The notes under the pieces were generated by a model. That model did no database searches. It was not told where the DNA came from and saw only the letters and a program-made list of their open reading frames with translations. From contig NZ_JAAAYE010000003.1 of assembly GCF_013282575.1 (NCBI RefSeq), positions 62,001 to 126,000 on the forward strand: a DNA stretch of 64,000 nucleotides. Direction: 5' to 3'. How positions within the stretch are numbered: the stretch's first letter is position 1; the number at the start of each line of letters is the position of its first letter. Both the position numbers and the translations under genes were made by a program. Positions 18,110-26,908 of the stretch are shown in pieces. Source of the stretch: Paraburkholderia sp. NMBU_R16. Lineage in GTDB: Bacteria > Pseudomonadota > Gammaproteobacteria > Burkholderiales > Burkholderiaceae.

Positions 18110-18484
18110 TCAGGCGAAGCGCGTGCTGCCCGTCGCCACAGCGTCGCGCGCCCTCGCCTGCTGCAGGAATTCGGTGGGCGTGACGCCGCAAAAGCGTTTG
18201 AAATGGCGCGCCAAGTGGCTCTGATCGAAAAACCCGACCTCCGCGGCCACCACGGCGCCCGGCACGCCCGCGAGCAACAGCAATTGCGCGCGTCGCACGC
18301 GCACCCGGCACAGATACTTGTACGGTGACAGTCCGATCCGCTGGCGAAACACGGTTGCGAAGCGAGAAACGCTGAGCGCCGACATTTCGGCCAATTCGGC
18401 AAGGCGCACTGACTTGTCGAAATTCGCTTCCATGTAGGCCAGCACATCGCGAAGTGCGCTGTCGGGTGCATCGACGATCTGCAT
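18110..18484 (-). CDS. AraC-family transcriptional regulator, DNA-binding domain only
   Basis: A 124-residue AraC/XylS-type protein made almost entirely of the two helix-turn-helix motifs (ALSVSRFATVFRQRIG and VGFFDQSHLARHFKRFCG). There is no N-terminal ligand-binding domain, unlike the usual 250-320-residue members. The ATG at 18484 lies 2 nt after the stop of the upstream FAD-oxidase gene, so it is translationally coupled as the last gene of the dehydrogenase/ABC operon. It is the obvious candidate for local control, possibly autoregulated because it is inside the operon. The effector is unknown. Confidence 0.88.
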   Translation of the reverse strand: MQIVDAPDSALRDVLAYMEANFDKSVRLAELAEMSALSVSRFATVFRQRIGLSPYKYLCRVRVRRAQLLLLAGVPGAVVAAEVGFFDQSHLARHFKRFCGVTPTEFLQQARARDAVATGSTRFA

Positions 18485-18486
18485 GA

Positions 18487-19665
18487 TCAGGCCTCGCTCG
18501 GCGTGGAGACGTCGGCGCTCGCCAGCGGCGCATCGGATGCCCTGCGCGCGAAGCGAGCGATGGAGAACGGTTCGAGCGCGATCTCGGTACGGCCGACGTC
18601 GAGCAGTTCCGCGAGCGTCTCTCCCACGCCGGGACCGATCTGAAAACCGGATCCGCTGAAGCCGAATCCATAGAAAAGACCGCCGGTCGTGGAACTGGCG
18701 CCGATGATCGGCTCCGCGTCGGGCAGGTAGCTCTCGACACCGCTCCAGACGCGAATGACGTTCAGCGGTGTCATGGCCGGAACGAGCCGGCGAAACTGTG
18801 CGAGCTGGCGGACCGTGTTGATCGGCAGCACGCCGGCACGGCGCGTCGCCACGTCGGCCGGCCCCGGCGGACCGCCGCCCAATATGATGTTGCCGCGCGG
18901 GATCTGCCGGAAATAGACGCTCTCTTCCTTGATCGACGTATAGACGCCCATCGACGAGCCGAAGACGTAAGGCACCGGCTCCGTGACCGCCATCTGCGGA
19001 CCGTGCGCCACAAGCGGCACGGGCTCGCCGAATTGCGTCGACAGTGCGTTCGCCCATGCGCCGGCACAGATCAAGAGCTGCTGCGAACGGTAGATATCGC
19101 CGCAAGCGCTCTCCACGCGAAAGCCGCCCGCTTCTTTTTCGATGCGCACGATCTCCGTATTTTCGACGATGTTCGCGCCGAGCCGGGCCGCCGCGCGCGC
19201 GAATGCGGGCGCCGCAAGACGCGGATTCGCATGCCCATCGAGCGGCGAAATGGAGGCGGCCAGCACCTCCTTGCTCAAAAACGGGAACCGCCGGAACATC
19301 GCCGCGCCTTCGAGCACCTCGAGATCGAGATCGTATGCACGCGCCTCGCGCGCATAGCGATGAAAATATTCGGCGTCGTGCGCGTGATAGCAAACGCGCG
19401 TATGCCCCGACGGCAGGAATTCGACGTCTTCGCCGAGCAATTCCCGCGAGCGCCGCCACGTTTCGAGCGCGCGATTGGCCATCGCCAGTTGCGCAAGCAC
19501 CCGGCCCTGGCGACGGATCCCACCGAAATTCACCCCGCTCGCCTGCTGGCCCGTGAGCCCACGTTCGAGCAACGTCACCGAACGATGCCTGCGGCGCAGA
19601 AAAAACGCCGTCGACGTCCCGACGATTCCGCCGCCGATGACGATCACGTCGGCTCGGTCGCTCAT
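18487..19665 (-). CDS. FAD-dependent amino-acid/opine dehydrogenase, DadA-like (beta) subunit
   Basis: Flavoprotein of the DAO/DadA family, 392 residues, with the dinucleotide motif VIVIGGGIVGTSTAFFL at the N-terminus and the C-terminal FGFSGSGFQIGPGVGE FAD contact. With the two following genes it forms the three-component layout of HcnABC, octopine/nopaline oxidase and related multimeric amino-acid dehydrogenases, in which this subunit oxidises the substrate C-N bond. The ATG at 19665 overlaps the previous stop by 4 nt and has a CAGGAG site; an upstream in-frame ATG at 19686 is less likely. The substrate is not known. Confidence 0.9.
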   Translation of the reverse strand: MSDRADVIVIGGGIVGTSTAFFLRRRHRSVTLLERGLTGQQASGVNFGGIRRQGRVLAQLAMANRALETWRRSRELLGEDVEFLPSGHTRVCYHAHDAEYFHRYAREARAYDLDLEVLEGAAMFRRFPFLSKEVLAASISPLDGHANPRLAAPAFARAAARLGANIVENTEIVRIEKEAGGFRVESACGDIYRSQQLLICAGAWANALSTQFGEPVPLVAHGPQMAVTEPVPYVFGSSMGVYTSIKEESVYFRQIPRGNIILGGGPPGPADVATRRAGVLPINTVRQLAQFRRLVPAMTPLNVIRVWSGVESYLPDAEPIIGASSTTGGLFYGFGFSGSGFQIGPGVGETLAELLDVGRTEIALEPFSIARFARRASDAPLASADVSTPSEA

Positions 19666-21074
19666 TCGCTGAACTCCTGCGTACATTGACCTGCGTGTGC
19701 CGGAGTCCGTTCAGCGTCGAACGCCGGCGCGATCGCCATCGGCAACGGCTTGACCGGCGCCTGGCCGCGCAGCCGCCCCACCGCTTCGAGCGGAACATGC
19801 GCTTCGGCAGCGATCACTTCCGCGCCCGCCTGCGCGCAAAAGCGGCCTTGACAACGCCCCATGCCGATACGGGAGAACGCCTTCGCGCGGTTCGCTTCCG
19901 TCGCGCCCATCTCGCGCACGACACGGCGCAACTCACCGGCCGTGATCGCCTCGCAACGACAGACGATCGTCTCGTCGGGCAGCGCGGCCGCGAAACGCAC
20001 GGGCCACGGAAAGGCGCTGCGCAAGCCGGCTGCGAACCGCGTGAAACGTACGAGTTCGGCGCGCAGGCGCGCGGCACCTTCGCGCTGGATTCCGGCGTCG
20101 CTCAACGCCGCCAAGGCGGCGAGCCGGCCCGCGCGTTCGGCGGCATCCGCGCCGCGCACGCGCACGCCGTCGCCGGCGAGATAGACGCCGGCGATGCTGC
20201 TGCGGCCATCCTCGTCGATGTGCGGAAGCCATGTCTGCGTCGCGTCGTCAAAATCGAACTCGCAGCCAGCGAGATCGGCAAGCTGCGTTTCCGAGCGCAA
20301 GTGATAACCGAGCGCGACCGCATCACAGGGCACTTCGAGGGTCGTTGCGTCGGCGAGCTTCACGCGCACGCCCGACACGCCATGCTCGGGCGAACCGTCG
20401 ATTGCCACGGGCGTGACACCGCGATGAACGACAACGCCTGCCTTCTTCAGCACGCGCATGAGCGCCATGCCCTTGCGCAGCGTCGAAGGAATGGCGAGCA
20501 GTTGCGGCAAAGCGCACAGGCGCTGCGCAATTGTCGACGTATCCAGTACGGCGCTCACCGTCGCGCCGGCTTTCACATACTGCGCAGCTACCAGATACAG
20601 CAGCGGCCCCGTACCCATCATCACCGTGCGCGCACCGATCGCGCAGCCTTGCGATTTCAACGCGACCTGCGCGCCGCCCAGGCTGAAGGTCCCCGCGAAA
20701 TGCCACCCAGGTACGGGCATCAATCTGTCCGTCGCGCCGCTGCAAACGATCAGCGCATCGAAAGCGATCTCCTCATAGCGCGTGCCGCTGACGACATGGA
20801 CCGCCTTCGCCCCGATGTTCCAGACCAGCGTGTCGGGGCGATAGTCGATCGACGCGCGCATCGCCTGGAAGTCGCGATGCAGCGCAGCCGCCCTCGCCGC
20901 TTCGGTGCCATAGAGCGTCTCGTACGAGCGGGAAAACCCGTCGGGCTGCCGTCGATAGATCTGGCCGCCGTCCTTACGGCCCTCATCGATGACGACGGGG
21001 CGCAATCCGGCTTCGACGAGCGATTGTGCCGCGCGTACTCCCGCGGGACCGGCACCGACCACGATGACCTTCAT
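19662..21074 (-). CDS. NAD(P)/FAD-dependent oxidoreductase, HcnB/OoxA-like (alpha) subunit
   Basis: Pyridine-nucleotide-disulfide-type flavoprotein of 470 residues. It begins with MKVIVVGAGPAGVRAA, has a second nucleotide motif around VMMGTGPLLYLVA, and ends with a BFD-like [2Fe-2S] region: the CxC of IVCRCE and the Cx4C of MGRCQGRFC. In HcnB, opine oxidase and D-hydroxyproline dehydrogenase this subunit relays electrons from the DadA-like subunit. The ATG at 21074 is 5 nt after the preceding stop; an ATG at 21101 has a closer GGAAGG site and would add 9 residues. It overlaps the next gene by ATGA. Confidence 0.9.
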   Translation of the reverse strand: MKVIVVGAGPAGVRAAQSLVEAGLRPVVIDEGRKDGGQIYRRQPDGFSRSYETLYGTEAARAAALHRDFQAMRASIDYRPDTLVWNIGAKAVHVVSGTRYEEIAFDALIVCSGATDRLMPVPGWHFAGTFSLGGAQVALKSQGCAIGARTVMMGTGPLLYLVAAQYVKAGATVSAVLDTSTIAQRLCALPQLLAIPSTLRKGMALMRVLKKAGVVVHRGVTPVAIDGSPEHGVSGVRVKLADATTLEVPCDAVALGYHLRSETQLADLAGCEFDFDDATQTWLPHIDEDGRSSIAGVYLAGDGVRVRGADAAERAGRLAALAALSDAGIQREGAARLRAELVRFTRFAAGLRSAFPWPVRFAAALPDETIVCRCEAITAGELRRVVREMGATEANRAKAFSRIGMGRCQGRFCAQAGAEVIAAEAHVPLEAVGRLRGQAPVKPLPMAIAPAFDAERTPAHAGQCTQEFSE

Positions 21075-21079
21075 CGCGT

Positions 21080-21400
21080 TCACATCCGGACGCGCGGCCA
21101 TACGCCTTCCCCAACGAGCGCCGCGCGCGTGACGATCGACATGCCCGGCGCGGCCGGGGTCGTACAGGCGCGTATGCGCTCGCCCTCGGCAGTCCAGACC
21201 CAGCAGTCCTGGCATGCGCCCATCAGGCAGAAACCCGCGCGGCGTCCATCGCCGAACTCGGAATCGCGCAATGTGTCGTGCGTCGTCAGCAAGGCAACCA
21301 TCAGCGTGTCGCCCTCGGCCGCCTGCGTGGGGACACCGTCCACGATCAGATCGAACGTCTTGCGTCCTGTCTCGGCCACCCTCACGAAGCGCGAACTCAT
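21080..21400 (-). CDS. (2Fe-2S)-binding protein, HcnA-like (gamma) subunit
   Basis: Small ferredoxin-like protein of 106 residues. The plant-type [2Fe-2S] cysteines are present: Cx4CxxC in GFCLMGACQDCWV and a fourth Cys in IRACTTP. It matches the smallest subunit of three-component amino-acid dehydrogenases (HcnA-like). The ATG at 21400 overlaps the ABC ATPase stop by 4 nt (ATGA), so its translation is coupled to the transporter genes. That arrangement ties import and oxidation of one substrate together. Confidence 0.88.
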   Translation of the reverse strand: MSSRFVRVAETGRKTFDLIVDGVPTQAAEGDTLMVALLTTHDTLRDSEFGDGRRAGFCLMGACQDCWVWTAEGERIRACTTPAAPGMSIVTRAALVGEGVWPRVRM

Positions 21401-23226
21401 GGCGTCACTGCTTCGGCTGTCTGCATGCGGATGAGATCCTCCGCCGAATGGTGGCATCGGATTTCGACGCCCGAGGGCAGCTTCGTCATCGAAGGCGGTG
21501 TGACGTTGCACTTCCCGTCGATACGGGCCGCACAGCGCGAACGGAAACTGCAAAGCTGGTCCGATTCGCTGGGCGGCCCCATGGCGGGCAGTGCGCCGGA
21601 CGTCATGGCGCGGCGCGTATCGAGCCAGCCCGGACGCAGCGCGGGCACCGAGTCGACGAGCAAGCCCGTATAAGGATGATAAGGGGGTGCGCTCAATGCG
21701 TCGCGCTGGCCCGCTTCGACGCACTGCCCCGCATAGAGCACGACCACTTCGTCGCAGATCGCCCGCACCGTCGAGATGTCATGACTGATGAACATGTACG
21801 AGACGCCGAGCTCGCGCCGCAATTCGCCGAGCAGCTCGAGGATCGCCGCACCGACCACCGTGTCGAGCGCCGATGTCACTTCGTCGCAGAGGATCAGCTC
21901 CGGATCGGCGGCAAGCGCGCGGGCCAGATTCACGCGCTGCTTTTGTCCGCCCGACAGGCCGCCGGGCTGGCGTTTCGCCACCGAGGCCGGCAGCTTCACG
22001 AGGTCGAGCAGTTCGAGCATGCGCTTGGTCGCCGCCGCGCCGCGCAGCCCGTGATAAAAGCACATCGGCCGCGCAAGGATATCGGCCACGGTACGGCTCG
22101 GGTTCAGCGCCGTATCGGCGTTCTGGAAGACGATCTGCACGCGCCGATACTGCTCGAGCGTGCGCTCGGACAGCTTCGCGGGCAACGACTTGCCGTCCAG
22201 CAGCACGTCGCCGCTTGCGCGGTCCACGAGCCCGGCAACCACGCGCGCGAGCGTCGTCTTGCCCGAACCCGATTCTCCGATGACACCGAGCGCGCTGCCG
22301 CGTGCGATCTTCAGGCTCACGTCGTCGAGCACGCGCACCGCGGGCAGTCCGTTCGAGCCGACGCGCCCGTAGCCCGCGCTCAAATGGCGAATCTCGAGCA
22401 GCGGCACGCTCGCTTCAGGTGCGGCTGCGACGGGTTCGGGATCCGGATGGCGCGTTGCGGCAAGCAACTGACGCGTGTACTCGTCGGCCGGCGCATCGAG
22501 CACTTGGGCCGTTACGCCGTTTTCGCGCACTTTGCCGCCGTTGAGGACGACGATGCGATCCGCCATCTGTGCCACGACGGCCAGATCGTGCGAAACATAG
22601 ACGGCGGTCGTGCCCAGTTCGCGGATGACCTTCTTGAACGCGGCGAGCACTTCGATTTGCGTCGTGACGTCGAGCGCGGTCGTCGGCTCGTCGAACACGA
22701 CGACGGCCGGATCCGTGATCAACGCCATGGCCGCCATCAGGCGCTGCAATTGTCCGCCCGATACCTGATGCGGATAGCGCGAACCGATCGTCTCCGGCGC
22801 AGGCAACGCGAGCGCGCGAAACAATTCGATGGCCTTCGCGCGCGCCGCGGCCGGCGTCATCAGCTTATGCAGCAGGGCCGGCTCGATCACCTGATCCATG
22901 ATCGTGCGGGCCGGATTGAACCCCGCCGACGCGCTTTGTGCGACATAAGCGACCGTGCGTGAACGCAACGCGCGCCGCCCTTTCTCGTCGAGCGACAGCA
23001 CGTCGACTCCGCCGATCCTCACCGAGCCGCCTGCGATCGAACACCCGCCGCGCGCATGGCCGAGCAGCGACAGTGCAATCGTCGTCTTGCCGGAGCCCGA
23101 CTCGCCGATGAGCGCCAGTACCTCGCCCTTTTCGACGGTGAAATCGACGCCCTTCACGATCTCGACGACCGTCTCCGGCGCGATGCCCGCAATGACGCGC
23201 AGTCCCCTCACTTCGATCATGCTCAT
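21397..23226 (-). CDS. Dipeptide/opine-type ABC transporter ATPase, two fused nucleotide-binding domains
   Basis: A 609-residue fusion of two Dpp/Opp-type ATPases. Domain 1 (about 1-260) has Walker A GESGSGKTTIAL and the signature VSGGQLQR; domain 2 (about 290-560) has GESGSGKTTLAR and LSGGQKQR. Both Walker B aspartate regions (VVFDEPTT, LILCDEVTS) are intact, so both sites look competent. The oligopeptide-transport C-terminal cysteine-rich tail is present around CSFRSRCAARIDGKC. The ATG at 23226 overlaps the permease stop by ATGA. The GsiA/YejF-type fusion replaces separate DppD and DppF proteins. Confidence 0.92.
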   Translation of the reverse strand: MSMIEVRGLRVIAGIAPETVVEIVKGVDFTVEKGEVLALIGESGSGKTTIALSLLGHARGGCSIAGGSVRIGGVDVLSLDEKGRRALRSRTVAYVAQSASAGFNPARTIMDQVIEPALLHKLMTPAAARAKAIELFRALALPAPETIGSRYPHQVSGGQLQRLMAAMALITDPAVVVFDEPTTALDVTTQIEVLAAFKKVIRELGTTAVYVSHDLAVVAQMADRIVVLNGGKVRENGVTAQVLDAPADEYTRQLLAATRHPDPEPVAAAPEASVPLLEIRHLSAGYGRVGSNGLPAVRVLDDVSLKIARGSALGVIGESGSGKTTLARVVAGLVDRASGDVLLDGKSLPAKLSERTLEQYRRVQIVFQNADTALNPSRTVADILARPMCFYHGLRGAAATKRMLELLDLVKLPASVAKRQPGGLSGGQKQRVNLARALAADPELILCDEVTSALDTVVGAAILELLGELRRELGVSYMFISHDISTVRAICDEVVVLYAGQCVEAGQRDALSAPPYHPYTGLLVDSVPALRPGWLDTRRAMTSGALPAMGPPSESDQLCSFRSRCAARIDGKCNVTPPSMTKLPSGVEIRCHHSAEDLIRMQTAEAVTP

Positions 23227-24179
23227 TGGCCACCTCCGTGAGCGCGCGCGCCATGGCGTCGCAAGCTGTCGATCAGCAGGTTCACCCCGACCGTCAGCGT
23301 CGCGATCGCGACCGCCGGCATCAGCACGGCGGGTGCGCCTTCCGACAGACCGCCGATGTTCTCGCGCACGAGCGACCCCCAGTCGGCATCGGGCGGCTGC
23401 ACGCCGAGGCCGAGGAAGCTCAGACCGCTCAACAGCAGCACGATGAACACGAAACGCAGGCCGAAGTCCGCGAGCATCGGATGGATCATGTTGGGCAGCA
23501 CTTCGACGCGCGCGATATAAAGCAGCCGCTCGCCGCGCGCCCTGGCGACCTGCACGTACTCGAGCGTCATCAGATTGACCGCCAATGAACGCGAGATGCG
23601 GAATGCGCCGGGAATATAGGCGAGCGCGGCGACCATGATCAGCATCGGCACCGACGAACCGAACGCGGCGATGATGACGAGGGCAAGCACCTTGCTGGGA
23701 ATCGAAATCAGTGCGTCGAACAGACGGCTGAGGATTTCGTCGACCCATCTGCCCGACACAGCCGCGACGAGACCGATGAACGTGCCGATACAGCTGGCGA
23801 GCACGGCCGATGCGAGCGCGAGCCCGACGGTGTATTGCGTGCCGTACAGCACGCGGCTCAGCATGTCGCGGCCGAGGTAATCGGTGCCGAGCAGATGCGC
23901 GGCGCTGCATGCGCCGAAGATTTCCGTCGACGTGACCGCGCCACCCTTGTACGGTGCGACGAGCGGCCCGATGAACGCCACGCCGAGCCAGAATACGATG
24001 ATCGTCAGCCCGATCAGACCGAGCACCGAGAAGCGGCTCGCGAAACGGCGAAAAGCGCTGCGCTTGACGGCCAATGCTTCGATCGGCACGTCCTGGAGCG
24101 CATCGGCACAAGGCTTCGCCTCTTCGTCGGGTGCCGAGTACAGCACGGTGGTGGCGTGGGATGTGGCGGGTCGGTTCAT
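23223..24179 (-). CDS. ABC transporter permease, DppC/OppC-like
   Basis: Inner-membrane permease of 318 residues. It has a cytoplasmic N-terminal tail of about 45 residues, a first membrane segment at LGLIGLTIIVFWLGVAFIG, and the BPD_transp_1 domain with the EAA-like loop containing ARARGERLLYIARVEVLPN. The N-terminal OppC extension is typical of DppC/OppC permeases. It overlaps the next gene by 4 nt (ATGA at 24176-24179). Pairs with the DppB-like permease encoded just upstream in the operon. Confidence 0.91.
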   Translation of the reverse strand: MNRPATSHATTVLYSAPDEEAKPCADALQDVPIEALAVKRSAFRRFASRFSVLGLIGLTIIVFWLGVAFIGPLVAPYKGGAVTSTEIFGACSAAHLLGTDYLGRDMLSRVLYGTQYTVGLALASAVLASCIGTFIGLVAAVSGRWVDEILSRLFDALISIPSKVLALVIIAAFGSSVPMLIMVAALAYIPGAFRISRSLAVNLMTLEYVQVARARGERLLYIARVEVLPNMIHPMLADFGLRFVFIVLLLSGLSFLGLGVQPPDADWGSLVRENIGGLSEGAPAVLMPAVAIATLTVGVNLLIDSLRRHGARAHGGGQ

Positions 24180-25132
24180 CGTTGACGCAGCCTCGGGTTG
24201 GAGATGATTTGACACATATCGGCGATCAGCACGAGCACGAGATAGGCGGAGCAGAACACCATGACGCAGCCTTGCACGAGCGGCATGTCGCGGTTCGTCA
24301 CGGCATCCACCATCAGGCTCGCGAGCCCCGGATAGTTGAAAATCGACTCGACGATCACGACCCCGCCGAACAGATACGACAAACTCAAGGCGATCGCATT
24401 GGCGATCGGTCCGATCGTGTTGGGGAGGACATGACGCAAAACGATGCGTGCGGGGGACGCGCCCTTCAATCGCGCCATCTCGACATACGGAGCATTCAAC
24501 TGGTCGAGCACCGCAGCGCGCGTCATGCGTGCCATCTGCGCGACGATGACGCAGCACAGCGTCGTCACGGGCATCGCATAGATGCGCACGAGCGCACCGA
24601 ACGACGTCACCTCCGACAGATACGACAGCGCGGGCAACCAGCGCAGCTTCACCGCGAAGATCAGCACGGCGATCGTCGCGATCAGAAACTCCGGAACGGC
24701 GACCGTCGACAACGTCAATACGTTGAGCGTGCGATCGAGCAGCGAGCCGCGAAACATGGCGGACAGAATGCCGATCAAGAGCGCGACGGGAACCGACACC
24801 AGCGTGGTCAATCCGGCGAGCATGAGGGAGTTGGGCAAACGCGTCGCAATAAGCTGACTCACGGGCATGCTGTTGGAGAGCGACGTGCCGAAGTTGCCCG
24901 TCACGACGTGCGCGAGCCACTCGAAGTAGCGCTGTAGCGCAGGCTGATCGAGGCCGAATTGATGACGCAAGGCGGCCACCTGCTCGGGCGTCGCCGCTTG
25001 ACCGAGCGCCTGCTGGGCGGCGTCGCCCGGCAAGAGCCCGGTCAGGCCGAACACGATAGCCGAAACGATCAGCAACGTGAGCAGCGCGAGACCGAGCCGC
25101 GCCGCAATGAGTCGTTGCGCGTGGACTTTCAT
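24176..25132 (-). CDS. ABC transporter permease, DppB/OppB-like
   Basis: Inner-membrane permease of 318 residues with about six membrane segments. Its signatures are the DppB-type N-terminal helix (LGLALLTLLIVSAIVFGLTGLLPGD, read in parts) and the EAA-like loop ARLKGASPARIVLRHVLPN. Starts at the ATG at 25132. It is first in the run of overlapping genes; the binding-protein gene ends only 94 nt upstream, so the whole set could be one transcript. Confidence 0.91.
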   Translation of the reverse strand: MKVHAQRLIAARLGLALLTLLIVSAIVFGLTGLLPGDAAQQALGQAATPEQVAALRHQFGLDQPALQRYFEWLAHVVTGNFGTSLSNSMPVSQLIATRLPNSLMLAGLTTLVSVPVALLIGILSAMFRGSLLDRTLNVLTLSTVAVPEFLIATIAVLIFAVKLRWLPALSYLSEVTSFGALVRIYAMPVTTLCCVIVAQMARMTRAAVLDQLNAPYVEMARLKGASPARIVLRHVLPNTIGPIANAIALSLSYLFGGVVIVESIFNYPGLASLMVDAVTNRDMPLVQGCVMVFCSAYLVLVLIADMCQIISNPRLRQR

Positions 25133-25226
25133 CGGACGACATCTCCGGTTAAGAGTTGCGCGGCCGCCGCGCGCGGTGCCGAAACCTGCAGCCGTTTCGA
25201 GCCGCGCGCGGTGCCGCGCAGGTGGA

Positions 25227-26843
25227 TCAGGTATCCAGCCATACGTTCTCGGCAAACTTGAAGCCCATCAGGCCGGCAATCGGAATCGAGCCGAGCCCCT
25301 TGAGCTTCGTCGAATGCGCATCGATCGAGCTCAGGAACATCGGGATGCCGATGCCGCCATCGTCATGCACGAGCACCTGCATATCGCCGTAAATCTTCTT
25401 GCGCTTGGCCTCGTCCGGCTCGCCGCGGGCCGCCACCAGCATCTGGTCGAACTGCGCGCTCTTCCAGTTCGCCTCGTTCCACGGTGCGTCCGACTTGAAG
25501 AACTGCGTGAAGATCACATCGGCGCTCGGGCGCGCGTTGATGTTGCCGAACGTCAGCGGATGCTTCATCCAATGATTCGACCAGTAGCCATCCGAAGGCG
25601 TACGCACCACTTTCAGGTTCAGGCCGGCCTGCGGCGCGACTTGTTGCAACAGCATGGCCATTTCGACGGAGCCATCCGCGGCCGGCGATGCGTACACCTG
25701 CACCGGCGCGTTGCCGAGCTTCGCCTTCTGAAAATAGAACTTCGCCTTTTGCGGATCGAACGTACGCTGCGGCAACCCCGCGAAGTAGTACTTGTTGGTC
25801 GGATCGATCGGTTGATCGTTGCCGATCGATCCATAGCCGAGCAGCACCGTGTTGCGAATCTGCTCGCGATCGAGCAGGTACATCATGCCGCGGCGGAAAT
25901 CGGCGTTGCCCGTGATACCGCCTTCGTCACGCATGATGAGGTCCGTATAGCCGCCCGTTTTCGTCTCCTGTACGGCGAAACCCGACGTCCCCTTGATACG
26001 CGCGGCCGAGCGCGGATCGACCTGATTGATGAGCTGCACGTCCCCCGACAGCAGCGCGTTCACGCGCGCCGGCTCGTCGCCGATACCGACGAGCTCGATC
26101 TCGTCGAGATGAGGCAGCCCCGGCTTCCAGTAGTGCTCGTTGCGCACGACGACCGTGCGTACGCCCGGCGAGAAATCCTTGAGCTTGAACGGGCCCGTGC
26201 CCACGGCCGTCTTGAAGTCGCTCGTCCCGTCCTTGATGATCATGAAATGCGAATCGGCGAGGATCACGGGCAGGTCGGCGTTCGCCCCTTGCAAGGTGAT
26301 CGTCACTTCGTTCGGGCCGCTCGCCTTGACCTCCTTGAACTGATCCGCGAGCGTCTTCGCCTTCGAAGCGGTAGCCGGGTCCTTGTGACGTGTCAGCGAC
26401 CAGACCACATCGGCGGGTGTGAGCGCCTTGCCGTCGTGAAACTGCACGCCGTTGCGCAGCTTGATGACCCAGACGGTGGCATCTTTCGTATCGATCGACT
26501 GCGCGAGCGCCATCTGCGCACCGAGATGCGAGTCGTATTCGGTCAGGCCGTTGTACAGCATGTTGGCCCGTACATAATCGGTCGAGACCGCTCCCTTGGC
26601 CGGATCGAGGGTATCGGTGGCGGACGACGATTGCGTCGCCACGCGAATCTTGCCGCCCTGCTTCGGCTTGTCCTGTGCGAGGGCCCGGTCGCTCATGGCG
26701 AGCAGCCCCGCGCCCGTCATCGACATCATGCCGCTCGCCATCATCGCGCGCAGAATGTCCCGCCGCGCGGCGCCACGCCGTGTCAGTTCTTCCAGTCGTA
26801 CGCCGCTGCCGGCTACGTCTTCGGGCGATTTATCGATGCTCAT
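25227..26843 (-). CDS. ABC transporter substrate-binding protein (SBP_bac_5, peptide/opine type)
   Basis: Periplasmic binding protein of 538 residues in the DppA/OppA family. The N-terminus carries a twin-arginine-like signal, TRRGAARRDILRAMM followed by a hydrophobic stretch and a cleavage region ending RALAQ, so export may be by Tat. Family hallmarks include the DTLDPAKG segment and VRNEHYWKPGLPHLDEI. The ATG at 26843 has a GGAGAG site. This family binds di- and oligopeptides, nickel complexes and opines; the partner dehydrogenase makes a peptide-like amino-acid conjugate plausible. Confidence 0.9.
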   Translation of the reverse strand: MSIDKSPEDVAGSGVRLEELTRRGAARRDILRAMMASGMMSMTGAGLLAMSDRALAQDKPKQGGKIRVATQSSSATDTLDPAKGAVSTDYVRANMLYNGLTEYDSHLGAQMALAQSIDTKDATVWVIKLRNGVQFHDGKALTPADVVWSLTRHKDPATASKAKTLADQFKEVKASGPNEVTITLQGANADLPVILADSHFMIIKDGTSDFKTAVGTGPFKLKDFSPGVRTVVVRNEHYWKPGLPHLDEIELVGIGDEPARVNALLSGDVQLINQVDPRSAARIKGTSGFAVQETKTGGYTDLIMRDEGGITGNADFRRGMMYLLDREQIRNTVLLGYGSIGNDQPIDPTNKYYFAGLPQRTFDPQKAKFYFQKAKLGNAPVQVYASPAADGSVEMAMLLQQVAPQAGLNLKVVRTPSDGYWSNHWMKHPLTFGNINARPSADVIFTQFFKSDAPWNEANWKSAQFDQMLVAARGEPDEAKRKKIYGDMQVLVHDDGGIGIPMFLSSIDAHSTKLKGLGSIPIAGLMGFKFAENVWLDT

Positions 26844-26908
26844 GAATCTCTCCGCGTGAGGTGGTCTTGTGGGGGAACGGCCGTTTTGGTCAATTGCTCG
26901 ATACAACG

